A DNA stretch of 34,376 nucleotides from the IMG/VR virus record IMGVR_UViG_3300037087_000086, positions 1 to 34,376 of that record. One strand, 5' to 3'. Below the pieces are notes generated by a model. The model saw only the letters and a list, made by a program, of their open reading frames with translations, was not told where the DNA came from and ran no database searches. This stretch comes from a virus. Both the position numbers and the translations under genes were made by a program. Each line of letters starts with the position of its first letter. Position 1 is the stretch's first letter. Shown here piece by piece: positions 8,454 to 15,260 of the stretch.

Positions 8454-9025
8454 GCGACCGCCTCGTCATCCGTATCACGCGCTCCCGCCTCTCCCTGCAG
8501 CCCCTGCGCGATCCCTTGAAGCCTCCCGCGTGGGACAACAACGACGGCAACAACTCCCTCGATCAGTTCGGCCTCTACGCGGACGACGGCGTGGCGGGCA
8601 ACCGCTACATCCCGCTATTCACCTGCCGCGCGCAAACCGTGTGCAATCTCGAAGGACTCGCCGCAGGCTCGCAGTCGGTTGACGCGCACTACTCCGACAC
8701 CATCGCGCCCGGCCCCTTCCAGCTTCGCGCATTCGTCGACCCGCGCGCCTTCTGGTGTACCCCGCACGGCGTGTGCAACACGCAAACCCTTGCCGGTGAC
8801 ACCATCGGCCCCAACTGCGTCACGCGCACGAATCCCAACCGCTGGCTGATGCACGACTGGCGCAAGCTCAAGCCGCAGCCAGACGCACAGGATTGCCGCG
8901 TGGCATGGAGCGCCGGGTGCATCGTGGTAGCCGACGCGGACCTCGAGCGATTCTCGCAGCTTCTCCTTCACCACGGAATCACCCCCGGCGACCTGATCTC
9001 GGGGGAAATCATCATGGAGGCATAG
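8450..9025 (+). CDS. Candidate peptidoglycan-active lysis enzyme (SxGC-type)
   Basis: A 191-aa protein starting with the ATGA overlap at 8450. It contains HYSDTIAPGPFQLRAF in the middle and a C-terminal block with MHDWRKLK, then DCRVAWSAGCIVV. The spacing of a histidine and an S-x-G-C motif recalls the L,D-transpeptidase/YkuD-like active site. Six cysteines are present, which could mean periplasmic disulfides, but no signal peptide is evident. It sits among small membrane proteins in a likely lysis block. I infer a cell-wall enzyme acting as endolysin; no standard lysozyme or amidase motif is present, so the call is tentative. Confidence 0.45.
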   Translation: MSDRLVIRITRSRLSLQPLRDPLKPPAWDNNDGNNSLDQFGLYADDGVAGNRYIPLFTCRAQTVCNLEGLAAGSQSVDAHYSDTIAPGPFQLRAFVDPRAFWCTPHGVCNTQTLAGDTIGPNCVTRTNPNRWLMHDWRKLKPQPDAQDCRVAWSAGCIVVADADLERFSQLLLHHGITPGDLISGEIIMEA

Positions 9026-9029
9026 AGAG

Positions 9030-9326
9030 ATGAGTGACCCTGTTTCAAAAGCGGAGGCGACAATCGTGAAAGACGCGAAAGTCGCATGGGCGCGCCTGAA
9101 AGCGCTCTGGGCATGGATCTACCGAGAGGCGGGCCTTGTGCTTTCCGTGTTCAAGGTGCCCGACAAATCCAAGTACAGCGCCAAGCGCGTGATCGCCCTC
9201 GGCCTCGCGGTGGACGCCATTTTCTTCACCGGCTTCTCCAGCGAGGTTTACGCGATCATCATCGTCTCGGCAAAGCTCGCGGTGGCCGCCGGCCTCATGG
9301 TTCTGGCCGAAGTGACCAAGACATGA
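9030..9326 (+). CDS. Two-helix membrane protein, holin candidate
   Basis: A 98-aa protein with a polar, basic N-terminal half followed by two predicted membrane helices at about 53-68 (RVIALGLAVDAIFFTGF) and 73-94 (YAIIIVSAKLAVAAGLMVLA). Small two-helix proteins beside an endolysin are typical holins or antiholins. The start has the RBS GGAG upstream (at about 9016-9019), and the end overlaps the next gene by 4 nt. No family is recognised. Confidence 0.55.
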   Translation: MSDPVSKAEATIVKDAKVAWARLKALWAWIYREAGLVLSVFKVPDKSKYSAKRVIALGLAVDAIFFTGFSSEVYAIIIVSAKLAVAAGLMVLAEVTKT

Positions 9327-9583
9327 TCAGAACCATCCTCAAGACGCTCGGGGACTTCTTCCTCGACAGGAACGGCGACGGCGACGAGAAGCGCTTCTGG
9401 GGCAACGTCCTCATGGTGTGCGTCGTCTATGTCGTTGTCATGAACAAACCTGGTCCCGAGATGTGGGCGACGGCAGGCGGACTCCTTACCGCGGCCTCCG
9501 CTCTTCTCTGGAAAGCATCCAGCGCCGACAGCAAGGCTCCGCCGAGTGCGCCGAGCAATCCGACGCAGGGCCAGGTCGGCTGA
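9323..9583 (+). CDS. Small membrane protein, second holin candidate
   Basis: An 86-aa protein starting at the ATGA overlap with the previous gene. It has a polar N-terminal segment with DRNGDGDEKRF (about 15-25, resembling a calcium-loop sequence but unpaired), then two hydrophobic stretches at about 29-41 (VLMVCVVYVVVM) and 48-66 (MWATAGGLLTAASALLW), and a proline/serine-rich tail. The topology and placement suit a holin/antiholin partner. The stop overlaps the ATG of the next small gene (TGATG). Confidence 0.55.
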   Translation: MIRTILKTLGDFFLDRNGDGDEKRFWGNVLMVCVVYVVVMNKPGPEMWATAGGLLTAASALLWKASSADSKAPPSAPSNPTQGQVG

Positions 9584-9678
9584 TGGACATCCCCACCCTG
9601 CTTTTCGTAAGCGGCTTCACTCTCGGCGCCCTTCTTATGCTCGCGGCATTCGTCTTGAAAGATAGGGGGAAACCTTGA
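9583..9678 (+). CDS. 31-residue single-helix membrane peptide
   Basis: A very short gene bounded by overlaps on both sides: TGATG at its start and TTGA at its end. The product is a hydrophobic helix (about residues 4-25, PTLLFVSGFTLGALLMLAAF) followed by a basic tail KDRGKP, so it would insert with the positive end in the cytoplasm. Its place in a chain of lysis-like genes suggests a lysis accessory peptide. The function is unknown. Confidence 0.55.
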   Translation: MDIPTLLFVSGFTLGALLMLAAFVLKDRGKP

Positions 9679-10079
9679 AAGGAAAATGGTATGAGTACCT
9701 TGCGTGCATTGCTCTTGGCGTTGTGCTTTGCTTTTTCGTCTCTCTCGGTGCAAGCGCAAAGCTCCGCTCCGATCTTGCCGGGGTCCGAACTTCTTTGGAG
9801 CAATCTCAACGGGATCGCGCTGACCTTGCCGACAGCCTACGACTCGTTCATAGCCAGCTTGACCGGGCAAATCAACTTTCTGGCGCTCAACAATCAGAGC
9901 TTGCAGGACAGCAACGCACAATTAGCGGGCAGCAACAAATCATTGACGCTCAGAAACGCGGACTTGCAAAACTCGCTGGCGATCTCGCAAGCGCAGGTAG
10001 TGACATCGGAAAACAAATCCGCGCTTTTGCAGAAGGCTTTAGACGACTCTATAGCATATACCATCCAGGCGGAAAATGA
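9675..10079 (+). CDS. Rz-like inner-membrane spanin candidate, overlapping gene
   Basis: A 134-aa protein from a TTG start (TTGA overlap with the previous stop; AGGGGG lies 5 nt upstream). It has a short cytoplasmic N-terminus, one membrane anchor (about 8-28, YLACIALGVVLCFFVSLGASA) and a long helical, Q/R/L-rich periplasmic domain that should form a coiled coil, as in Rz-type i-spanins. Most of the gene (9691-10079) is also read in the +1 frame by the next gene. Lambda Rz/Rz1 has the same +1 nesting. Spanins join inner and outer membranes at the end of lysis. The family assignment rests on topology, not on sequence match. Confidence 0.6.
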   Translation: MKGKWYEYLACIALGVVLCFFVSLGASAKLRSDLAGVRTSLEQSQRDRADLADSLRLVHSQLDRANQLSGAQQSELAGQQRTISGQQQIIDAQKRGLAKLAGDLASAGSDIGKQIRAFAEGFRRLYSIYHPGGK

Positions 10080-10218
10080 CGCGAAGGCGATGGGCCTGCA
10101 GCTCGGCATCTGGCGCGGGGTGGCGGTCGTCGTAGGCATCGCGGCGGCCGACGGGGCGGTGAAGATTTTCACGGGCAAGGATGCCGTGGAGTGGTTGATC
10201 TCGCTTTTCAGGAAATAG
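9691..10218 (+). CDS. Secreted coiled-coil protein read in +1 frame over the spanin gene
   Basis: A 175-aa protein with a strong RBS (AAAGGA at 9678-9683, 7 nt before the ATG). A type I signal peptide is visible (residues 1-23, ending SVQAQ). A long N/Q/S/L-rich helical region follows (about 60-125), and a hydrophobic helix lies near the C-terminus (about 142-160, GVAVVVGIAAADGAVKIF). Periplasmic rod plus C-terminal membrane helix is the topology of unimolecular spanins, but there is no proper lipobox: the only cysteine near the start is in LALC, with leucine at -1. It shares 389 bp with the spanin-like gene in another frame. Partner spanin is the best guess. Confidence 0.6.
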   Translation: MSTLRALLLALCFAFSSLSVQAQSSAPILPGSELLWSNLNGIALTLPTAYDSFIASLTGQINFLALNNQSLQDSNAQLAGSNKSLTLRNADLQNSLAISQAQVVTSENKSALLQKALDDSIAYTIQAENDAKAMGLQLGIWRGVAVVVGIAAADGAVKIFTGKDAVEWLISLFRK

Positions 10219-10227
10219 GGAGGGCAT

Positions 10228-10653
10228 ATGTCACGTTACTCAATGGGGTTTCGCACGACGGCAACCGCAAACGCAGTCCTTGAAATCATTGGAGGGGTCG
10301 GCTCCCGTTCCAAGCTGGTAGAGATCGGACTCACGATCAACGCGCAGACGCTGACGCCGGTCGGCATCGGATACCCCGCTGCAATCGGGATTACGCCGAC
10401 AACGCCCGTGACCCTTCTCTCGGAATCCAACAATTCCACCATCTCCGTCACGAGTGCGCTGGCATGGGCGACGCCTCCCACATCCCCGACGTATTTCTAC
10501 CGCCGCGCAACACTCGGCCTCGGCAGCGATGAAATCGTCTGGCGCTTCGAGGATGAGGGCGGCGGACTGCTCCTGCTTCCTGCCACTTCAATTGTGCTTT
10601 GGTTATTCGCAACAGGCTCCGTCCTCGACGGCTGGTACACGGTCGAGCAGTGA
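10228..10653 (+). CDS. Phage structural protein of unknown role, 141 aa
   Basis: RBS GGGAGGG precedes the ATG. The protein is beta-rich and hydrophobic, with FRTTATANAVLEIIGG, SKLVEIGLTINAQTLTPVGIG and an aromatic C-terminal strand (DEIVWRFEDEGGG and later GSVLDGWYTVEQ). This pattern, an N-terminal FR-x-A segment followed by a glycine/proline turn-rich domain, occurs in conserved small virion proteins of environmental phages. No precise function is known. Its stop overlaps the GTG of the next gene. Confidence 0.6.
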   Translation: MSRYSMGFRTTATANAVLEIIGGVGSRSKLVEIGLTINAQTLTPVGIGYPAAIGITPTTPVTLLSESNNSTISVTSALAWATPPTSPTYFYRRATLGLGSDEIVWRFEDEGGGLLLLPATSIVLWLFATGSVLDGWYTVEQ

Positions 10654-11159
10654 GCGAGCCGCGCCTCCTCATGTTCCATGACGCCGCGGAGGCCGAGCGC
10701 TGGCAGGATGCCCTCGACTTCGCCGGCCTTCCCGCCCAGTGCGCGGTATACGACGATCCGTTCAAAGACGACCGCGGCTACTGGCAGCCTCCGCGATGGC
10801 ACTGGCATGAGATCGAACGCGACGGCTACACTAAGCGCGTCTACATCATCGACGGCGGCTGGTACCGGACGAACGTCGACAACAATTTCGACGGCGGTGG
10901 CAACCACGGCGCTTACCCCGAAATCCCTCCCGATTGCATCTATGTCGAAGCCAACAACGATGAGGGGCAATGGGATGCCGCGATCATCGGCGACCACCAC
11001 GAGACGCCCGAGGACATCCGCATGGCCGACGACTGGCAGCAGAACTACGAGGAGGCGCACGGCCACGCCATCACCGAGGAGCGGGCGCAGCGTGATCCTC
11101 TGCGCGACCCCCGCGTGATCGCCGACCCCGGGGTATCATCAGGTGAGAACGCATCATGA
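10650..11159 (+). CDS. Acidic hypothetical protein, 169 aa
   Basis: The GTG at 10650 is chosen because it forms a GTGA overlap with the preceding stop and gives VSEPRLLMFHD; a longer in-frame version would run back through the previous gene. The protein is rich in D, E, W, H and Y (for example PRWHWHEIERDGYTKRVYII and EGQWDAAIIGDHHETPEDI). No family is recognised and no membrane segment is seen. It is coupled by ATGA to the small regulator gene that follows, so the two are probably co-translated. Confidence 0.6.
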   Translation: MSEPRLLMFHDAAEAERWQDALDFAGLPAQCAVYDDPFKDDRGYWQPPRWHWHEIERDGYTKRVYIIDGGWYRTNVDNNFDGGGNHGAYPEIPPDCIYVEANNDEGQWDAAIIGDHHETPEDIRMADDWQQNYEEAHGHAITEERAQRDPLRDPRVIADPGVSSGENAS

Positions 11160-11320
11160 CCGCAGAAGATATCAAAGCGCTCCGCGAACGCCTTGACCTT
11201 TCCCGCCGCGAGCTTGCCGCGCAATTGGGCGTAGCCAAGCGCACCGTCGACCGATGGGAACAGGGGTATGGAAATCCGAATTGTTCGGCCGAAAAAATCC
11301 TCGAATCACTCGATAGATAA
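11156..11320 (+). CDS. Tiny XRE-family regulator, 54 aa
   Basis: A one-domain helix-turn-helix protein: MTAEDIKALRERLDLS, recognition region ELAAQLGVAKRTVDRWEQG, then a short helix. This is the core XRE/Cro fold with nothing added. It resembles the - strand regulator at 32935-33120 (20 of 54 aligned positions identical by eye, no gaps). It overlaps the previous gene by ATGA, so it would be made together with structural and lysis proteins. Directly downstream (11348-11367) lies an operator-like dyad before the protease gene. I infer that it binds this dyad family, perhaps as a late repressor or a Cro-like switch; the sequence does not show which. Confidence 0.8.
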   Translation: MTAEDIKALRERLDLSRRELAAQLGVAKRTVDRWEQGYGNPNCSAEKILESLDR

Positions 11321-11340
11321 CCCTGCGCAGTTTGCGTATC

Positions 11341-11370
11341 TTGTAAACTACCCCGTGCACCGTGTAACTT
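11341..11370 (+). promoter_or_regulatory. Candidate promoter of the protease-capsid operon
   Basis: TTGTAA (11341-11346) and TAACTT (11365-11370) are spaced by 18 bp. The ATG of the protease gene is at 11380, 9 nt after the -10 box, and no Shine-Dalgarno sequence lies between. The spacer is an operator-like dyad. Confidence 0.5.
11348..11367. promoter_or_regulatory. Operator-like dyad, site C
   Basis: The site reads CTAC-CCC-GTGCAC-CGT-GTAA. Its left part, including 2 preceding bases, is identical over 15 bp (AACTACCCCGTGCAC) to site D in front of the - strand XRE gene 22 kb away. It lies 28 bp behind the stop codon of the 54-aa XRE gene. Confidence 0.7.
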
Positions 11371-11379
11371 TCTCTCAAC

Positions 11380-12759
11380 ATGCGCGAGCAACTGTACGCT
11401 TGCGAACCCAACCATCTTCTCGCCTACCTTGAGCGAATCGAAAACGCTTCCGATGCCGACGTCAAGATAGCGGCCGCCTATGGCAACCATGACGAGGACG
11501 ATCCCCTTGACGATATCTACCAGGAGGACGGCGATGAAGCGACCGTAAAAGTCACGGGCATGCTGACACAGGGCCCGTTCCCGTTTATCGCGCGCCTGTT
11601 CGGCATCGAGGGCACCAGCTACCAGACCATCGGCGCCGCGCTGGACAAGGCGAAAACCAACCCCGTCATCAAGCGCCTGCACCTTGCGGTGAACTCTCCC
11701 GGCGGCGAGGCGGGCGGAGGCCTCGATCAGCTCTGGGGCAAGATCCGCGCATGGGGCAAAAACTGCCGCGCGACCAACCTCTCCCTTTGCGCATCCGCCG
11801 CCTACTACCTCGCCTCAGCCTGCGACAAGATCAGCGCCGCATCGCCCATGTGCGAGCAGGGATCAATCGGAATCATCGCCGCGGGCATCGACGACAGCGA
11901 GGCGATGAAGCGCGACGGCAAGAAGAAAATCACGCTCACCTCGAAGAACGCCCCGAACAAGGCAATGGGCTTCGACTCGAAGGACGGCCGCGACCGCCTG
12001 CAGGCCCGCATGGACGCCCTTGAAGGCATGTTCCTTGCGCGCGTATCCGAAGGCCGCGGGCTTCCCGTCGACTACATCAAGGCGAACTTCGGACAGGGCG
12101 CCGTGATGATGGCCGAGCACCCGAAGGGCAGCGACGCCTACGACAGCCCGTGCGCGCTTTCCGTGCGCATGATCGACTCGGTGGGCTCACCAGCCATCCC
12201 CGACAGCAACTCTCGAAAAATGGGCATGCAGATGCACGCCTCATCCAACGGAGGGAAGAAAATGAACCTGAACGAATTGTTCGCGGCCAACCCCGACGCC
12301 AAGGCCGAGTTCGACACGGCAATCTCGGCCGCAACAGCCGCGGGCGCCAAGAGCGTGCAGGCGCGCATCGATGCCGCCAAGCCCTTCCTCGCCTTCCAGG
12401 TGACCAAGGATGGCTACAACGAAGCCGAAGTAGACCAGATCGCCAAGTGCGCCATCGAAGTGATGGCAGGAGTAGAAGAGCCTTCCGGTCTTCGCAGCTT
12501 CGTGCGCATGGTTGATCTCCAGAAATCACAGCGCATCCAGGCCGCCGCGGAGGCCGAGACCCATGAGCAGGGGGAAACCCCGGGACACCTTTCCACCCCC
12601 GACGATGCGCTCATGGCCGAGGCCGCGAAGTTCAAGATCGACGTCCCCGCTTTCCTCAAGGCGTGTGCCGATCAGAAGCTCGACCCGGTAACGGCGCTCA
12701 CCGCCGAGATCGAAAACGCCAGGCGCTCCGCGGAGCTCGCGCTCAAGGCGCAGGGGTAA
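11380..12759 (+). CDS. Head maturation protease (S49/gpC type) with C-terminal scaffold
   Basis: A 459-aa protein with the SppA/S49 fold of lambda gpC: NSPGGE at residues 105-110, the likely nucleophile Ser139 in LCASAAYYLAS, and GSIG at 161-164; Lys189 in TSKNAPNK is a candidate base. It would cleave scaffold and other head proteins inside the prohead. From about residue 295 the protein becomes a helical, Ala/Glu-rich scaffold domain with its own internal start (next entry), as in lambda C/Nu3. The ATG at 11380 lacks a Shine-Dalgarno and sits 9 nt after a -10 box, so a leaderless message is predicted. The N-terminus (REQLYACEPNHLLAYLERIE) is a usual gpC-type start. Confidence 0.9.
   Translation: MREQLYACEPNHLLAYLERIENASDADVKIAAAYGNHDEDDPLDDIYQEDGDEATVKVTGMLTQGPFPFIARLFGIEGTSYQTIGAALDKAKTNPVIKRLHLAVNSPGGEAGGGLDQLWGKIRAWGKNCRATNLSLCASAAYYLASACDKISAASPMCEQGSIGIIAAGIDDSEAMKRDGKKKITLTSKNAPNKAMGFDSKDGRDRLQARMDALEGMFLARVSEGRGLPVDYIKANFGQGAVMMAEHPKGSDAYDSPCALSVRMIDSVGSPAIPDSNSRKMGMQMHASSNGGKKMNLNELFAANPDAKAEFDTAISAATAAGAKSVQARIDAAKPFLAFQVTKDGYNEAEVDQIAKCAIEVMAGVEEPSGLRSFVRMVDLQKSQRIQAAAEAETHEQGETPGHLSTPDDALMAEAAKFKIDVPAFLKACADQKLDPVTALTAEIENARRSAELALKAQG
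12262..12759 (+). CDS. Nested capsid scaffold (Nu3-like)
   Basis: An in-frame internal gene in the protease: ATG at 12262 is preceded by GGAGGG at 12250-12255 with a 6-nt spacer, far stronger than chance within a coding region. The product is 165 aa, begins MNLNELFAANPDAKAEFDTA and is mostly helical. In lambda the scaffold Nu3 is made in the same way from the 3' third of gene C. The scaffold would direct coat assembly and later be degraded by the protease. Confidence 0.75.
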   Translation: MNLNELFAANPDAKAEFDTAISAATAAGAKSVQARIDAAKPFLAFQVTKDGYNEAEVDQIAKCAIEVMAGVEEPSGLRSFVRMVDLQKSQRIQAAAEAETHEQGETPGHLSTPDDALMAEAAKFKIDVPAFLKACADQKLDPVTALTAEIENARRSAELALKAQG

Positions 12760-12762
12760 GCT

Positions 12763-13344
12763 ATGAACCTCGTCAACACATACGGCCCCGTCGCCAACAG
12801 CGAATGGGATATCGTCAAGGCCCCCGCCCCTTGGGGCATCTTCAAAGCCTACCTTCTCGTCGCCGACGCCGTGACGGTGAAGGTTCCCGACACCTCGATC
12901 GTCCCGGTGCTCTACAACCCGCCGACCTCCGGGGTCGTGTTCCAGATCCTCCGCGTCCACTGGGGCGTGACGGGCGGCACGATCATCGTGGCGGCCGAGG
13001 AGTACGCGCTGGCAAACGGCGTGACGCATTCCTCGACAACCGACGGTCCGGCACCGATCAACATGGCCTACGGGCACGGAACGCAGTTCCTCGGCAACTG
13101 GTACAAGGTGACGACGATGAGCGCGGCCTCGACGACGATCCTTCCCTACGGCGGAAACTCAGGAGGGGCAAGCGCGGCCGGTGCACGGTCCAACGAGCGA
13201 TACGACGAGGGCCGCATCTACCTGTACCCGGGCGGAACCTTCATCCCCGTCACCGCATCAGGTGCTCTCGCGGCGACCGTCATCCCGATGGTCGAGTTTC
13301 TCCAGATGCCTCTTTCGGCGGTCACACCCGCCCTGCCTCAGTAA
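12763..13344 (+). CDS. Beta-rich head-associated protein, 193 aa
   Basis: No family is recognised. The protein begins MNLVNTYGPVANSEWDIVKA and is made of short strands and turns with many T, V, G and P (for example YNPPTSGVVFQILRVHWGVT and GRIYLYPGGTFIPV). It lies between scaffold and decoration genes, so a capsid decoration or vertex protein is likely. A weak CAGGGG lies upstream. There is no signal peptide or membrane helix. Confidence 0.6.
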   Translation: MNLVNTYGPVANSEWDIVKAPAPWGIFKAYLLVADAVTVKVPDTSIVPVLYNPPTSGVVFQILRVHWGVTGGTIIVAAEEYALANGVTHSSTTDGPAPINMAYGHGTQFLGNWYKVTTMSAASTTILPYGGNSGGASAAGARSNERYDEGRIYLYPGGTFIPVTASGALAATVIPMVEFLQMPLSAVTPALPQ

Positions 13345-13356
13345 AGGAGTAGGCGC

Positions 13357-13851
13357 ATGGCAATCCAGAACAGCGGAATCAATACCACATACCCGTTCAT
13401 TCTCTACCAGGACGGGAACGCGCATATCCGCGATAACGAGACGCTCCTCACGGACGGCGCGCGCACCGTTGCACTCGCGCAGTTCACGATCATGTCATAC
13501 ATCCCCGCGGCGACCGCGGCGCTCTCGAAATGGGTGCCGTGGACGAGTGATCACCTCGCGGGCACCACCGGCACACAGCGTCCGCGCGGCATCCTGATGT
13601 CGGACACCGTGACCGCCGCGCAGCTTGCGGCAGGCGACGTGACGGGCATCTCGATCCTCACGATGGGGCCGATCACTATCGACGCCTCACAGCTCGTGTT
13701 CGATGCGGGGTCCACGGGGATTCTCGCGCTGAATACTCTGTACTCGATTCCGACGGTTCCGACGAACAGCGCGCTGAACGCCGAGGACTACCTGAATATG
13801 TTCGGGATATTCTGCGCCACTACGCGCCAGGCCACGATCCACGAGAATTAG
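13357..13851 (+). CDS. Head decoration protein, gpD-like
   Basis: A 164-aa protein with RBS AAAGGAG. The central part GTQRPRGILMSDTVTAAQLA, followed by AGDVTGISILTMGPITIDASQLVF, fits the pattern of lambda gpD-type decoration proteins, which trimerise on the expanded capsid and stabilise it. It lies directly before the major capsid gene, the standard D-E order. The first 90 residues are longer than in lambda gpD (110 aa in total). Confidence 0.75.
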   Translation: MAIQNSGINTTYPFILYQDGNAHIRDNETLLTDGARTVALAQFTIMSYIPAATAALSKWVPWTSDHLAGTTGTQRPRGILMSDTVTAAQLAAGDVTGISILTMGPITIDASQLVFDAGSTGILALNTLYSIPTVPTNSALNAEDYLNMFGIFCATTRQATIHEN

Positions 13852-13863
13852 GGGGAAACGAAA

Positions 13864-15093
13864 ATGCCTACACCGATTGTCTTTGATGCCTTCTCACGGA
13901 TCATGGCGAACGGCTTCTACGAGGTGGACTACATCCACATGCCCACCTTGTTCCTGTCGTTCTTCGGCCGTCCCGAGACCGGATCCTTCACCGTGTTCTC
14001 ACCCGACGCCAACGTGTTCGACATCGAGATCACGCGCGGAGACGAGCGCCTTGCGGCCCTTGTCCAGCGCGGGATCGGCTCACGCTTCGGCGGCACGCGG
14101 CACGAGGACACGAAGATGGGCGAGGGCACGACGTTCTCCCGCAAGTATCCGCTCATCGAGGAAAGCGGCAACATCGGCGCCGACGAGCTCAACAACCGCG
14201 TGATCCCCCTCGAGCCTCCCTACGGAGGGTGGACGCGCGAGGAGCGCGCGATGTACAAGGCGCGCCAGCTCTACCTCCAGATGGTGCGGCGCACGATTCG
14301 CCTCATGGAGTACCTCGCCGGGCAGTCGATCCAGCTCGGCGTGCAGTCCACCATCGACATCACGGACGTCACGACGCAGATTTACGACTGGAGGCGGGCC
14401 GCGGCCAATACCATCACCCCCGCGCACGGCTGGGGTAACGCGGCGGGCGTTCCGATCACTGACCTCGACGCCGCTTGCGCGATCCTCCGCTACACCTCCC
14501 GTGGCGCGGCGGGCTACCCCGACGGTGTGCTCATGGGCGGGACGGCGATGACCTACTTCCTGGCCAACGCGCAGGTTTCGACGAACTACGCCAACCACCT
14601 GTACTTCGACCTCATGCAGTTCTCGAACACCTTCAAGCCGAATCCGAAGTTCGACCGCTTCGTCCGCGCAGGGGCCATCCCCTTCGGCGTGCTCCGCCTC
14701 CCTTCGGGCTACGAGCTGACCGTGTTCACCTACCCCGAAATCTACTGGAACAGCGCAGGGGCTGCGGCCTACTACCTGAACCAGACCCGCGCGGTGGTGT
14801 TCTGCAGCGGCGCCCGGTGCGACCGCTACTTCGGCCCCCCCGAGCAGCTCACGCTCACCTCGCAGGATCAGGCGCGGATGATGGAGCGCTTCGGCTTCAA
14901 CCCCGCCGCCCCGATGCTCCCGATGAACATCCAGGACCCCGGATCCACGGTGCTCCCGCAGATGTTCTACCCGGATGCCTACGAAAGCGACAGCCGCAAA
15001 AACATGACGGTGCGCGTGCAGTCCGCCCCGGCATTCGCCACCACGATGACCGACGCCTTCGCCACCCTCGTAGGCGTGGGGACCACCACATGA
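13864..15093 (+). CDS. Major capsid protein, gpE family
   Basis: A 409-aa coat protein with the HK97 fold as found in lambda gpE relatives. Visible family patterns are VDYIHMPTLFLSFFGRPETG near the N-terminus, then EPPYGGWTREERAMYKARQL, a long helix with MVRRTIRLMEYLAGQ, and the C-terminal FYPDAYESDSRKNMTVRVQS. RBS GGGGG precedes the ATG. It follows protease, scaffold and decoration genes in the expected order and ends with a 4-nt overlap on a small gene. It is probably among the most expressed genes here. Confidence 0.92.
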   Translation: MPTPIVFDAFSRIMANGFYEVDYIHMPTLFLSFFGRPETGSFTVFSPDANVFDIEITRGDERLAALVQRGIGSRFGGTRHEDTKMGEGTTFSRKYPLIEESGNIGADELNNRVIPLEPPYGGWTREERAMYKARQLYLQMVRRTIRLMEYLAGQSIQLGVQSTIDITDVTTQIYDWRRAAANTITPAHGWGNAAGVPITDLDAACAILRYTSRGAAGYPDGVLMGGTAMTYFLANAQVSTNYANHLYFDLMQFSNTFKPNPKFDRFVRAGAIPFGVLRLPSGYELTVFTYPEIYWNSAGAAAYYLNQTRAVVFCSGARCDRYFGPPEQLTLTSQDQARMMERFGFNPAAPMLPMNIQDPGSTVLPQMFYPDAYESDSRKNMTVRVQSAPAFATTMTDAFATLVGVGTTT

Positions 15094-15245
15094 CAGGCTG
15101 CATCCCCGTGAAAGTCGTCAAGGGCGTCGTCCGTGACGAACGCGGAAAGGAAATCGCCGGGCCGGGTGACACCCTGCACGTCGATCATCTCATGGCCGAA
15201 CGACTCGTAGGGGAAGGCACAGCAGTCTATCCCCCGCGCAGATAG
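15090..15245 (+). CDS. Small post-capsid protein, 51 aa
   Basis: A short gene starting with ATGA overlap on the capsid stop. The product contains VKVVKGVVRDERGKEIAGPG followed by DTLHVDHLMAERLVGEGTAV. The pattern (basic strand, PGD turn, helix ending in LV-x-x-G-x-A) is common in small phage proteins between capsid and connector genes. Two later genes (17577-17960 and 17965-18126) show a similar layout. The function is unknown; a role at the head-tail interface or regulation of assembly is possible. Confidence 0.65.
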   Translation: MTGCIPVKVVKGVVRDERGKEIAGPGDTLHVDHLMAERLVGEGTAVYPPRR

Positions 15246-15260
15246 AGAAGGAGAGAACAC

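Noticed and set aside
9350-9400. EF-hand calcium site in the small membrane protein (DRNGDGDEKR)
   Set aside because: Only a single short loop with no flanking helix pair; likely a chance acidic turn.
9691-9760. Lipobox in the +1-frame spanin-like protein
   Set aside because: The only cysteine is in LALC with leucine at -1, in the middle of the hydrophobic core; a type I signal peptide ending in QAQ fits better.
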